This document shows, one piece after another, positions 20,250 to 29,797 of a stretch of 64,000 nt of DNA (position 1 is its first letter; the number at the start of each line of letters is the position of its first letter). Under the pieces are notes generated by a model, which worked only from the letters and a program-made list of their open reading frames with translations, was not told where the DNA came from and made no database searches. The position numbers were made by a program, and so were the translations under genes. Source of the stretch: Paulinella micropora (Eukaryota; Cercozoa; Imbricatea; Euglyphida; Paulinellidae); the NCBI GenBank assembly GCA_019918135.1, contig WBZZ01002032.1, positions 212,501 to 276,500 of the forward strand. The letters run 5' to 3'.

Positions 20250-21473
20250 TAATTCGATATTTACGTGCATTAGTGGCAAAGCGTAATGATTGTAACAATT
20301 ACACTAATATTACGAGTAAACGTAGAAATTTGTCGCGCAGAACGAAGTGTAACTGAACAGTAACGTTACGTGACTGCGATTAAGAAAATTTGACGTGACC
20401 TCCCCTGAGGTCTGTATAATCGCCTTCGATCGTTAGTTTCGTGTGTGCATATAGTACAGCGCTGTTACCGCGATTGATTATCGCATTGATTGAAGTACGG
20501 GCCATCAATTAGTCAATACGTCTTCAACCTTGCAACATTGCCGTAAGTGGGCGTAATTCTTTACGTTTCGTCTCGCAACGTTGAGACTCGGGTCACGAGG
20601 CGGTCATCGCGTCGGTCGTCGCCATCGGTGCGATCGGTCGGGGCAATGTTCGTGCGTTGATTAAGTTCGTCTTTCGCCGTCAGCAATAGTCACTCGTCGC
20701 GTTGGCCATCGGGTGGTTGATGAACGCTCTTTCATCAGCGCGGCGAAGGCATAAAGGAAGCTAGGGGGGGTCGTGCGAGTCTAATGCTTCAGCGAGCCTT
20801 CGTAACATCAGCCGCAGTTGCCGCTCGTTCTGTTGCGCCTAATTGCTACATTTATTGTATGCAACCTGTCTGACTTATCAACTTTTTCATGAATTATTTT
20901 GAAAAACAGCCGTTACAATTTATGCTTATTTTCAAATAAAATTTATGATTAAATGATAGCTGAGAGGTGCATACTCGCTAATTATAGTTCCATGATGATA
21001 ACTAACATGCCTGATAGTGAGTCATACTCACTGCCTGCCTTACAGGACTACTACTATTGAAATGACATAGCGACTTGCATGAACTTCATAATTTTTGCAT
21101 GATGGTACACAAATCGATTACGTCTTATAACGATATGCAAGCAATTTTCATGAAACGCAAAATTACTACACAGAAATTGAGAGTTGGTTGCAAATTAGTA
21201 CTGTCCAACTTATTATGCAACTAACATTAGCATGGTAATGATTAGGTGAAGTTCGTGCGCAATTGTGACTTCAAAATTTGTCAGTGATTTCCAGAGAAAA
21301 TGTTGTACCGAAAATGAGGATTAGAGATAAGTTTCGATACCTGATGTCCTTTTTCTCGAAGCAATTCACTGTCATAATTTTGAACTTCGGGTAGAGCCGC
21401 CTGAATAATGTAAAGGTTTAGTCAAATGTAATGGATGTGACCGTGGACTTAACCTTTTTGTGAAAACGCGTTG

Positions 21474-21482
21474 GCTCCCCCT
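21474..21482 (-). promoter_or_regulatory. Polypurine tract of Copia-5
   Basis: Minus strand AGGGGGAGC, about 245 bases downstream of the Copia-5 RNase H stop. Copy B has lost one base of this run. Confidence 0.5.
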
Positions 21483-21726
21483 CAACCTGATCTGTCGTGC
21501 GTGGCGGACGCGTTCGAGAGCGTCTATCAAACTGCTCATGCAATGCCTAAGACCTATCCGCTACTTACATCATTATCATTCGTGCATTCATACATTTAAG
21601 TGCTTGACTTACGTCGCACTGTAACATGTGTGAGATGTGTGCGTGACCGGGAGATTTCGCTAATCCCGTTCCGTGACAAATGATTAAGTTCGCAAACCGA
21701 TATAATGAATACCGCTGTTACTGCTT

Positions 21727-22529
21727 TTATTCCATCCTTATCATAAACTTATCCAGCAAGTAATCCATTTGGTCTTTTGGAAGGTACTTAGTCAATACAT
21801 CCGCGATTTGTTCACAGGTATCTACTTTCCGGAACTTCACAATTCCGCTGCTCTCAAGTTCGTTCAAGTAATGTTCTTCCACGAGTAGATGCTTTGTACG
21901 CGGTCCCGAGAGTCTTCGTTGCGCTGCGAGAATTGTCTGGGCATTGTCCTCAAAGACATCAACGGGATTGTTTTGCGACAAACCGATTTCAGTCAAAATA
22001 TTTTAACCGCCATCATCTCCCGAAGAGCTTCATTGGCCGCAATGATTTCCGCGTCATTCGACGACAACGCAACTTGGGTTTGCCTCTTGGATAGCCAAGC
22101 AACGGGGCTCCCGCCGACTAAGACAACGTAACCGGTTCTTGATTTTCCCGTTTTAATGCATGCCTTATGCGCCGCATCCGGATATACGGAAATTTGTTCA
22201 ACCAATCCGGATCTTTTGCCCGATTTGAATCGTAAAGCCAGTAAGTTTTTCAGGTATCGGATGCACTTGCCTAGGCGTGCATAGGTTACTCCTGCGTCAA
22301 CGGTTTGTAGTACGGTTGCTGCGTTTACAGCTTCGTCGACCGGTCTAGTCATTGTGGCTAGAAAAAGCAAACTTCCGACTATCTGGGGAATAGAGAACTG
22401 CCTAAGTCTAGCTGAGGCGTGCATGGGCGCGGGGTCGACTTTGGTACCTGGGGTAGCGCTTGGCTTGCTATCTGCGTACCCGAAGAACTTAATAACCTTT
22501 CTAGCGTAAGTTCTCTGATGTACTATTAT
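21727..22529 (-). pseudogene. Copia-5 downstream part (RT end and RNase H)
   Basis: Read from 22529 down: IVHQRTYARKVIKFFGYAD (RT connection), ATPGTKVDPAP, then RNase H with YPDAAHKACIKTGKSRTGY, WLSKRQTQVALSSNDAE, a frameshift near 21994, and VDVFEDNAQTILAAQRR, RTKHLLVEEHYLNEL and ADVLTKYLPK. The upstream part of this element lies at 29798-31570 on the other side of the YR element. The RT frame is cut exactly at the YR boundary. RNase H would remove the RNA strand during reverse transcription. Confidence 0.9.
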
Positions 22530-22831
22530 TTGTGGTTAGAATCTCTGATTTTAACCGTTGTTAAAACTTGTTTGAATTAGTTTGGAACATAACCGGTTGC
22601 CGACTTAGCTGGCAAAGCAGTTTCCGGTTCCGGTCCGGCGATTCGCCGGAAAGCCGTTTCTTTTGATATTATTATTATGCAACCGGATTTTATTATTGCC
22701 TTTTCGCCGGCCTTCGGCCGGCGAGTTATATCAGCGTTTACACCTGTAGGCTGGTTGGTCGGCCTTGTTGTGGGTTGGTTGTGGTTTGTGTTGTGGGTTA
22801 GCTAGCGGAAGTAGCAAGCTTTCTCATCGAG
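22530..22831 (+). repeat. YR element repeat A1
   Basis: 302 bp starting ttgtggttagaatctctg and ending tttctcatcgag. It matches A2 (28752-29036) except for short indels and substitutions. It contains paired gccggcc/ggccggc and ccggcgattcgccgg palindromes. Confidence 0.95.
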
Positions 22832-23039
22832 CCTGTGTGTCCATGCCTAGGGAAGTGTTCAAACCGAAAGCCTGGGGCTCCTTTGCAGATGGTGCCGGAC
22901 TGACTTGATAACTTGTAGGTAGATGGATAGAGGGGAGTGCTGAGGGAAGAAGTGATGATTTCGATGTTGAACGCAGAAGTGGTAGAAGTTGCGTAAGAGA
23001 AGGTTTAAGAAGGGTTGTGTTGGTGTTTGAAATGTTTGT

Positions 23040-24696
23040 ATGTATAGATATGTATGTGTATCCAGTGTCCTTGAGTCGGACGCAGCTGTGGAGCTTTTCG
23101 GCGAAAATGCAAACAAAGTCAGAGTCATTTGTCAACTCAAGAAGAAGGAAGATGGGAAGTGGTGTGTGGACTACAAAATGGAGGAAACCCTCTGTCAAGC
23201 CACCATCCCTCAAGAATTCCTTCGCATTGAGCAAGGTGGAGAGTTGGGTGACTTCATTTGGGAAGACGGCTCTCCGTGGGCGACTGATGTCAAGGAAGAA
23301 GTGAAGGAACATGTGAACACATGGACGAATATTCCGCTAGCCAAGTACGTGTCCGAAGAGAACTTTAATGATCTCAATCAAGACATCGCATTTTACGTGG
23401 ATAAAAAGAACAAGCAGAGCCTGGGAGAGAAGGTCAAGGCCACCGCGGAGATCTTCAAAAGAATGATCCCTCTGCCCGGTTTGCGTTGGTTACGAAAGAA
23501 GCATTGCAAAAGTGATCTCACTGGCCTACGCTCACACGCTTCGAAGCAACAACTGGCGACGGCACTAGCCTCTCTTTTTATTAAGAACTCCGGGAAATGG
23601 GCTGCCATCGTCAAGGAAGAGCGAAAGAAGAAGAGTGGAGTCCTCCTCCCCCCGCGGCATCTCGTGCTGAACGTGGACGCGGTGATGGTGAAGAGCCGGA
23701 GAACGACAATGGCGAGGACCCGCCGTCGAAGCCTGAAATGAATCCGGACACGAACAGCGACAACGAACAAGACGCCGCGGAAGAAATCAAGAAGATCGAA
23801 CTCGCCTACAAACGGCTTCCGGGACTTAAGTATGCTCTTAAGAAGGAGAAAGTCAACGCCGGCGAAGGCATTAGAGTAACGAAAACAGAAACTGGGAGGT
23901 CGGTGCTGAAAAGCAGTCTCGGAGCATGGCATTTGCCCTCGGCGATCAACTTGACGACTCGCTGGAATGCGAAGCTCACGAACAAGGTATTGATGCCAGC
24001 GAGATCATTGCGAATCTGGGAATAGGTTCAAAGCTGGAACGGAGAAAGCAGCTGCTACAGAAGTATGCGGGAATCGTTGGCGTTTCAGATTTGGACACCG
24101 ACATACTTCAGCTGCTAGACGAAGGGAAGTGCCCGGTCAAATGCAAATGGATGCTTCCTGGCAAAGGAGGGGCAAAGGTTTACGAACCAACTCATCGTGA
24201 GTACATGAGCCACCAGCATCTGCGAGGCCGGATCTTGGCGAAGGCTCACCCCCAACACGCCAACGATTACTTCAATCATGTTTATGACATGGAGGCCTTG
24301 CTCGGCGCCTACCCAATCGCTGCAGTAATTAAGTTTGACGACTCGCTTATTCAACAAGTGGCTCTGGGACATTACTACTCGTCTCACATGCGTGCAGTCA
24401 TTGGTCAATCCATCCTACGTGCTTCGAATTCGGTTGCTTCCACAACTTCGAGATACGGATCAAGTGTCCCGGCGAGATCATCGAACGTGGCCTCGTCTAG
24501 TTCATCTACCACGATGCGTAACCGACAACAGAAGAAGAAGACGTGTCGTTGGTGGGCAAGCAGCAAGGAATGCCCGTGGGCTGCTAAATGTCGTTTCAAC
24601 CACTACTGCCCTGTCTGTAAGGGGAAGAAAGATCACAAAAAGGCATACTGCCCTCGAGCTGACGCGGTGGAGTGGAAGGACGTAACCACGATCTGA
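23040..24696 (+). pseudogene. YR element gag-like ORF with zinc fingers
   Basis: The ATG at 23040 opens a 233-codon frame (QLKKKEDGKWCVDYKMEETL). Coding quality then moves to the 23597-24025 frame near 23650 (acidic, GEEPENDNGEDPPSK, then ELAYKRLPGLKYALKKEK). It moves again near 23930 to the 23926-24696 frame. The C-terminus has a CCCH-type finger, CRWWASSKECPWAAKCRFNH (C-x8-C-x5-C-x3-H), followed at once by a knuckle, CPVCKGKKDHKKAYC. Both should bind nucleic acid. The two frame changes may be decay, sequencing errors in C/G runs, or ribosomal frameshifts. Gag would package element RNA. A CCCH finger next to a knuckle is unusual for gag. Confidence 0.7.
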
Positions 24697-24771
24697 AGGG
24701 GCCTTGGGGAGGGCGACTGCGAAACCGCTACCCCCAGAGAAATAGACCCTTCTGCTTCGCTTCAACCTGCA

Positions 24772-25134
24772 TTGCCTTGCGACTCAGACGAAGATGTGGA
24801 GGATGACAACCCCTTCGTCACCAACCGCCCACCTGTTCCAAGTCGACGTACCTTTGGCAAGCCCACAAACAGGAAGACGACTCCGCAGGTTATCAAGAGA
24901 TCTCAGAGGCACGCTTCTAATTCGACGTGCCTGCCCGTTCTCAATGCCAATAGCAATACTTCTACTCCCTGCGCCAGTGACATCCCACGTTGGAAACCTC
25001 GGCCGGCGCGCAAAAATCTTTTTTCCAAATCGGTGTCCTGGGCGGCACCTCTAGCCACCTTTTACGATTGGCCATCTGTGTGCTCTGAAGACGAAGGAAG
25101 CTCAACTGAAGCTCTTTCCGACGTGGACAAGTAG
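24772..25134 (+). CDS. Unknown ORF of YR element
   Basis: A 120-codon open frame starting at a possible ATG-less position in an acidic stretch (CDSDEDVEDDNPFV). It continues with a Ser/Thr/Arg-rich region and ends CSEDEGSSTEALSDVDK. No known motif is visible. It lies between gag and RT, so it could be a gag extension or the N-terminal linker of pol. The same ORF is intact in copy B. Confidence 0.4.
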   Translation: MPCDSDEDVEDDNPFVTNRPPVPSRRTFGKPTNRKTTPQVIKRSQRHASNSTCLPVLNANSNTSTPCASDIPRWKPRPARKNLFSKSVSWAAPLATFYDWPSVCSEDEGSSTEALSDVDK

Positions 25135-25406
25135 CTGAACGCGACCTTCACTGCAGTTCAAGTCACTGTTCTCAGCCTGCGTCTCTGCCTTGGTCGCAGG
25201 CACGACTGGAGACGGAAAAAAAGATGGGTGCCTTCCTGGATCCCGTCAACTCGTCTGCAGTTGCAACTGCTCCGTCTCCTTCAGTGTCAGAGGTGTCAAT
25301 TCCCCATACCTCTGTCGTTGCTCCGTCGTCCCCGTTCCGGCATGGGTTCATTCTGTAGCCAGTCTCCTTCCCCTGTTACGCAAATTCGCAATAGGAAAGG
25401 AAAGCT

Positions 25407-25506
25407 GGCATGCCTTTCCGTTCTTGGCCTGTGAACTGCCCCATGATGCTACAGCTGGCATGCCTTTCCGTTCTTGGCCTGTGAACTGCCCCATGATGCT
25501 ACAGCT
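25407..25506. repeat. 50-bp tandem duplication
   Basis: Two adjacent identical 50-bp copies (each beginning ctggcatgcctttccg) between the small ORF and RT. Both are present in copy B, so they predate the large duplication. Confidence 0.95.
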
Positions 25507-25788
25507 GCTCTTGTTTTGTCTCTCGTGTCCAATACCCAGAAATGTGGAGGAGCGCTTCTAGTTTTTTACCCTGGGCGCATTGAAGACTCCGTACTGGAGC
25601 CTTGGACGACCCATTTCTGGTTTCATAAGCTCCCAGTTGTAAAAGGCAAACATTTCTTCAATGGTGGTATTGCTCTTGTGGACACTCGTTGGTCGAGGGG
25701 AAAAGGGAGAAATATTTGATTCCTCGATACCAGTAAGCCTAGTAGGAGGTTCATCCCCGGCCCCAGAAGCATTCTCAGCCCCTTCCCT

Positions 25789-26945
25789 GTGTCAATTCAG
25801 CCCTACACCTGCAAGTTCAATGTTGAGCTGATTTTGAAGGAGGCCAAGGCCTGCCCTCGTTTCTCCCCAGCTGAGCTTCAATGGCTCTCTTGCTTCCTCA
25901 AAGGCACCACTACTGGTTATCGTGGAACTGGTGAATTTCTGCGTGATTACTCGCGCGTAGATAAGATCAAGCCAGAGGACATGAAGGCTACGTGGGATGA
26001 GCGTATCAATCAAGTTAAGCTTGGCTTCTCAGCTGGCCCTTTCCCAAGAGTTCCTTTCCCTAACCCAGCCTGTCCCTTTCAAGCTATCATCATGAGGGAG
26101 CATACAGTTCCGAAGAACAAATGGGACCCCACCGACTCTAGAGTTCGGCTGATCACCAATGAGTCCTACCCCTACGAACTTTCTTTCAATCAATTGTGTC
26201 CTAAGGAGAACAAGGACGACGTGGTTTACTACAGCAAGTGGCTAGAATCATTGCAGCAGGCCCTAACTGCGTGGGGTGGGGAGGCGACATCCCAAACGCC
26301 TATCGACAAACTGGACTTGCCCCTGACATCTTGTGGCAGCAATGCATTAACCTTTTGAACCCTTCCACAAACGTGGAAGAGTTTTTCGCTGAGCTATGCC
26401 CGGGCTTCGGGGGAGCTTACGCTGCTGTAGGTTGGAATCCGTTCGTCATGGATTTGGAGCTCATTTTCGAAATGTACCGCCTTCTTGTAAAGTTTTACGT
26501 CGACAACTACGACGGCTTCGCAAAGTCTTGGTTAAGGGCTAGAGAAGACAAGCTTAAGTTTGAATCGCTTTGCCTTGCCTCCAGGATCCTATTGCATGAC
26601 ACGTTCATTGGTCAAGGGTTTCGCAGCCTAGGCTGGACCAAGAACACGCGTGCAGATTGTTGGTACATCGAGCTGCCAGGGGAGAAGAGGGAGAACACGG
26701 TTGGTCAGCTGATGCGTGTCAGCAAGGGAGGTTACATGCCTTTGAAGAGGTTTGCGTCCATTTTGGGCCTCTTCGTACATGTAGCAACTGTCTTGTTCTA
26801 CATTCGCTACGCCACGGCTAGGCCTCGTGTTACGTGCAACGATTTGGTTCGGAAGGAAGCCCCGGATGGTTATCCGGGCAAGAGGGCCTCTCACGCTGCG
26901 GAGTGGGCAGCCTTCTCAAGCGAAAGAATTTTCGGCTTCCTGTAA
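25789..26945 (+). pseudogene. YR element reverse transcriptase
   Basis: 25789-26358 gives the upstream and fingers part (GYRGTGEFLRDYSRVDKI, DSRVRLITNESYPYELSFN). Near 26250 the coding quality moves to 26238-26945, which has the first catalytic Asp in GWGGDIPNAYRQTG. The YxDD box reads YVDN (26496-26507) in KFYVDNYDGFAKSW, so the second catalytic Asp is Asn. The thumb/connection follows (YIELPGEKRENT, KGGYMPLKRFASILGLFVHV). RT order and motifs fit the DIRS group. The Asn is the same in copy B. Either the enzyme was already inactive or the neighbouring Asp compensates; sequence alone cannot tell. Confidence 0.78.
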
Positions 26946-27502
26946 CTGACCTCACCCGCATTGGTGCGCTTAATGAGAAAGAGCTTGTTTGGAAGGGTGA
27001 CCCGTGCAAGATTACGGCCCAAGCAGATGCGAACTGCGAGTTAGTCGGCATTTCGTGGTGGGGTCGCGCGTGGTGCATCACCACGCCCGGTCTGCATTTG
27101 GGCTGGTGCTCGTCTGAGCCATGGACTAGTGAGGAGTTGGACACTTTGGTTTCCCCTGACGGTGTTCAGTCTGCTCCTGCAAAGGAGCTTTTCAACATCT
27201 TTGATGCGGCCATCTCTATCGCCAACCTAACTAACTTCAGGAAAATTCACATCATCAAGGATTGTGCCCCGGCTTGCGCAGTAGCTCAGTCTTGTTACTC
27301 CCCCGTGGCCACTCTTCAGTCTATTGTTGATCGTTGGACGTGGTTGTTGGCTGAGAAAGGAATTGTGCTAACTGTGTCGAGAGTAGGACGAGAGCGACTC
27401 ACGGTTGTGGACTTGTTAGCCCGTGGTCAGGTGGCAGAGGCCCATGCAGTGTGGCTCGAAGAGAAGCCCTCCTCGCCCGCTTTGACGGTTTGCCAGCAGT
27501 AA
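26834..27502 (+). CDS. YR element RNase H-like domain
   Basis: The ORF overlaps the end of the RT frame. The useful part starts near 26940. Candidate acidic sites are Asp in KITAQADANCELVGISWWG, Glu in KELFNIFDAAISIA and Asp in HIIKDCAPACAVAQ. The late LLARGQVAEA segment corresponds to the D-x-x-S-R region, though its acidic residue is replaced. This layout matches the RNase H that follows RT in DIRS elements. It ends at 27502, overlapping the recombinase ORF by about 50 bases in another frame. Confidence 0.6.
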   Translation: MQRFGSEGSPGWLSGQEGLSRCGVGSLLKRKNFRLPVTDLTRIGALNEKELVWKGDPCKITAQADANCELVGISWWGRAWCITTPGLHLGWCSSEPWTSEELDTLVSPDGVQSAPAKELFNIFDAAISIANLTNFRKIHIIKDCAPACAVAQSCYSPVATLQSIVDRWTWLLAEKGIVLTVSRVGRERLTVVDLLARGQVAEAHAVWLEEKPSSPALTVCQQ

Positions 27503-28527
27503 AGGTTATGCCGCGTGTCGTAGAAAGGGCAGTTAAACTGATGAGTGGAGGAATGGCACCGATGTCTTCGGCGGCATACGATTCGGCTGTCAACCAACTG
27601 CGTTCCGTTGCTGAGGCCTTTTCTACGAAGGAGTGGGTAATCGAGTGGTGGAAGCCGACACCGCTCATCGTAATTCTATTCATGGCTTTCATGTCGTCAT
27701 TCGTCGCTGTTAACACCTTGAAGGTTTACATGTTCGGCATTCGCGACTTCATGATGCGGCTGGGTCTCCAAGACCCAACTAAGGATTTTTGGGTTGAACT
27801 AATCTGGAAGGTAATCAAAAGGGCGAAGAGAACCAAGAAGGACATTCGACTCGTGTTGGAGAGAGTGATGCTCGAACGGTCGGCGGAGTATATCATGAAG
27901 CTTATTTCGAATGGAATCCCGAAGTCCGCCGCTGTTCATCTTCTCATCGCTTGTCACACCGGGTCCGTCTGGGGTTTCCGCGGCTTGCTTCGCATTGGAG
28001 AGCTCTACGTAGCTGGCTCAGAAAGGTTGTACAGAATTCTCCGTAATGTTCACGTCAGGCAACTCGAAGATGCCGGGCTCGCACTCATTGGGTTGCTGCT
28101 GGATGGTTCTAAAACCGATCCATTTCGCCGGGGTTGCGAAATCTACTTGGGAGACCAAGAAGACAGCCGAGTTTGTCCTCACTTCTGGAAAACCGTTTAC
28201 GAACGCAGTTGTAAGGTTCACAAGTTAGCCCGAGGCTCAGCAGAGCCGTACTTCAGGGATGCTCAAGGCAAGGCAGTCGATAGGAATATTTTTGTATGCG
28301 CTATGCGCAAACTACTTCAAGATTCGGGCACCACGGTCGGGGACCGTTTCAATGGAATCTCTTTACGTCGGGGTGGAGCATCAGCGGTAGCGCTCGCAGG
28401 TGTAAGTGAAATGGCGATCAAGCGAGCGGGAAGGTGGACGTCGGACGCTTTCCAACTTTACGTGGGCGCACAAGTCGTCGAATTAGTGGCGGAGCAGCGT
28501 CTTATGGGCGAGTCGTGCAGAGATTAA
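27451..28527 (+). CDS. YR element tyrosine recombinase
   Basis: A 358-codon open frame; the first in-frame ATG is near 27509 (MPRVVERAVKLM). The catalytic domain shows the first Arg in FRGLLRIGELY, the beta-hairpin Lys in LDGSKTDPFRRG, the second Arg box ISLRRGGASAVALAG, GRWTSDAFQLYVG with the conserved Trp and a candidate Tyr nucleophile. The usual His two positions before the RR pair is Ile here. SKTD and RRGGA are typical of Crypton/DIRS recombinases. The enzyme would integrate the circular DNA copy without target duplication. The stop lies 17 bases before repeat B1. It is intact in copy A but broken by many one-base indels in copy B. Confidence 0.88.
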   Translation: MARREALLARFDGLPAVKVMPRVVERAVKLMSGGMAPMSSAAYDSAVNQLRSVAEAFSTKEWVIEWWKPTPLIVILFMAFMSSFVAVNTLKVYMFGIRDFMMRLGLQDPTKDFWVELIWKVIKRAKRTKKDIRLVLERVMLERSAEYIMKLISNGIPKSAAVHLLIACHTGSVWGFRGLLRIGELYVAGSERLYRILRNVHVRQLEDAGLALIGLLLDGSKTDPFRRGCEIYLGDQEDSRVCPHFWKTVYERSCKVHKLARGSAEPYFRDAQGKAVDRNIFVCAMRKLLQDSGTTVGDRFNGISLRRGGASAVALAGVSEMAIKRAGRWTSDAFQLYVGAQVVELVAEQRLMGESCRD

Positions 28528-28543
28528 GTAAGCTCAGTCGGTG

Positions 28544-28751
28544 GGGCTAAAAGTAGGCCAGTAAAGTACCGCGAGCAGTGAGTTAAGTGTAATCAGCTAA
28601 CCGCACTGTCGGCGGAGCTGAGTCTCGCTCCCGGTCGGCCAATTGACTGAGTCAGTCTTTGCCAACTCGTTTCTTTTGCCCGTTTGGGCCTATTTCTGTT
28701 TCAGTCATTATCATTAAAGTTTTGTTACAAATTCATTCGGACTAGTTTTAA
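28544..28751 (+). repeat. YR element repeat B1
   Basis: 208 bp starting gggctaaaagtaggcc and ending agttttaa, nearly identical to B2 (29590-29797). It directly abuts A2, as expected for split direct repeats. Confidence 0.95.
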
Positions 28752-29036
28752 TTGTGGTTAGAATCTCTGATTTTAACCGTTGTTAAAACTTGTTTGAATT
28801 AGTTTGGAACATAACCGGTTGCCGGCATAGCAGGCAAAGCAGTTTCCGGTTCCGGTCCGGCGATTCGCCGGAAAGCAGTTTCTTTTGATATTGTGCAACC
28901 GGATTTTATCATTGCCTTTTCGCCGGCCTTCGGCTGGCGAGTTATGTCAGCGTTTACACGTGTAGGCTGGTTGGTCGGCCTTGTTGTGGTTTGTGTTGTG
29001 GGTTAGCTAGCGGAAGTAGCAAGCTTTCTCATCGAG
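28752..29036 (+). repeat. YR element repeat A2
   Basis: 285 bp matching A1. It starts ttgtggttag right after B1 and ends ctcatcgag. The B1/A2 join is the model for the circle junction. Confidence 0.95.
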
Positions 29037-29589
29037 AAAACCCTTCCCTCCCTTCCCCTTTTATTTAGTTTTGCTTGCTTCTTGTGCAGTAGCAATTCAT
29101 AGCATTTGATTCTCTTGTTCTGTATTTCATGTTTTCCTTCTTTTCAATTTCGTTGGTTGATGCTTCTTCCGCTCCCTTCAAAACAAAAAGAAAAGAAAGA
29201 ATTAATGAGGAAGTCTTTTTATTTGCTTATATTTGCCTTAATAGCAATTGCTTTTGTAGGTTTATTTTCCTTTTATTTCATAGTTATTTAGGAGTAGTTA
29301 CGGTTCCTTTCTTTCCACACATAAGGGGCGTGGTCGGTTTAGGTGACTCGGCGTTCGTTATAGAGGGAACGCCTGCAACTTGAAGTTGTCCAGTTCTTTT
29401 CCGGCCAATTGTTGCCCCGCCACGCCACTCCCTTTCTTCTTCCCTCCCTCCCTCCTTTCGTTGTTCGTTTTAGAGGTTTCGGCGTTCGTCTTTGGGACCG
29501 CCGACAGTTCGAAGTTGTCCAGTCTTTCGCCTGCCAATGGTTGTCCCACCACGCCACTCCCCTTTTCTTTCCTTCCCACCCTCCTTGTT
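29037..29589 (+). other. YR element spacer between A2 and B2
   Basis: 553 bp with no supported gene. It is pyrimidine-rich near both ends. 29350-29455 and 29470-29570 are imperfect tandem copies, both with ggcgttcgt, gaagttgtccagt and cacgccactcc. Confidence 0.7.
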
Positions 29590-29797
29590 GGGCTAAAAGT
29601 AGGCCGGTAAAGTACCGCGAGCTGTGAGTTAAGTGTAATCAGCTAACCGCACTGTCGACGGAGCTGAGTCTCGCTCCCGGTCGGCCAATTGACTAAGTCA
29701 GTCTTTGCCAACTCGTTTCTTTTGCCCGTTTGGGCCTATTTCTGTTTCAGTCATTATCATTAAAGTTTTGTTACAGATTCATTCGGAATAGTTTTAA
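29590..29797 (+). repeat. YR element repeat B2
   Basis: 208-bp right terminus matching B1. The next base (29798) resumes Copia-5 RT on the minus strand. Copy B is cut by the window edge before this repeat. Confidence 0.95.

Larger units (their letters stand above)
19791..21726. other. Non-coding stretch, probably LTR remnants
   Basis: 1.9 kb without credible ORFs. Two minus-strand polypurine tracts (20241-20249 and 21474-21482) suggest that it contains the 3' LTRs of at least two copia elements. The bases after each tract differ (GTTGTATCTGC against CAACGCGTTTTC), so the LTRs are from different families. 20,550-20,760 is locally GC-richer with CG-dense short repeats. Confidence 0.5.
12463..29118 (+). 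repeat. Large direct repeat, copy A
   Basis: This 16.65-kb stretch recurs at 47,357-64,000 in the same orientation at an offset of 34,894. The first identical bases are cgtattcccaacactc. Most of the first 14 kb differs only by scattered single substitutions. The match reaches the window edge, so its true length is unknown. Confidence 0.97.
22530..29797 (+). mobile_element. YR retroelement of DIRS/Ngaro/PAT type
   Basis: A 7268-bp element bounded by split direct repeats: A1 22530-22831, coding region, B1 28544-28751, A2 28752-29036, spacer, B2 29590-29797. This plan is characteristic of PAT/Ngaro-like members of the DIRS order, which replicate through a circle and insert with a tyrosine recombinase and no target duplication. 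Plus-strand ORFs encode gag with zinc fingers, an unknown ORF, RT, RNase H and tyrosine recombinase, in that order. It sits inside the RT gene of Copia-5, and the two halves of that gene abut cleanly once it is removed. A few frameshifts mean it is not obviously active. Confidence 0.9.

Noticed and set aside
25407-25506. CRISPR-like or regulatory array
   Set aside because: Only two adjacent identical 50-bp copies with no spacer: a simple tandem duplication.
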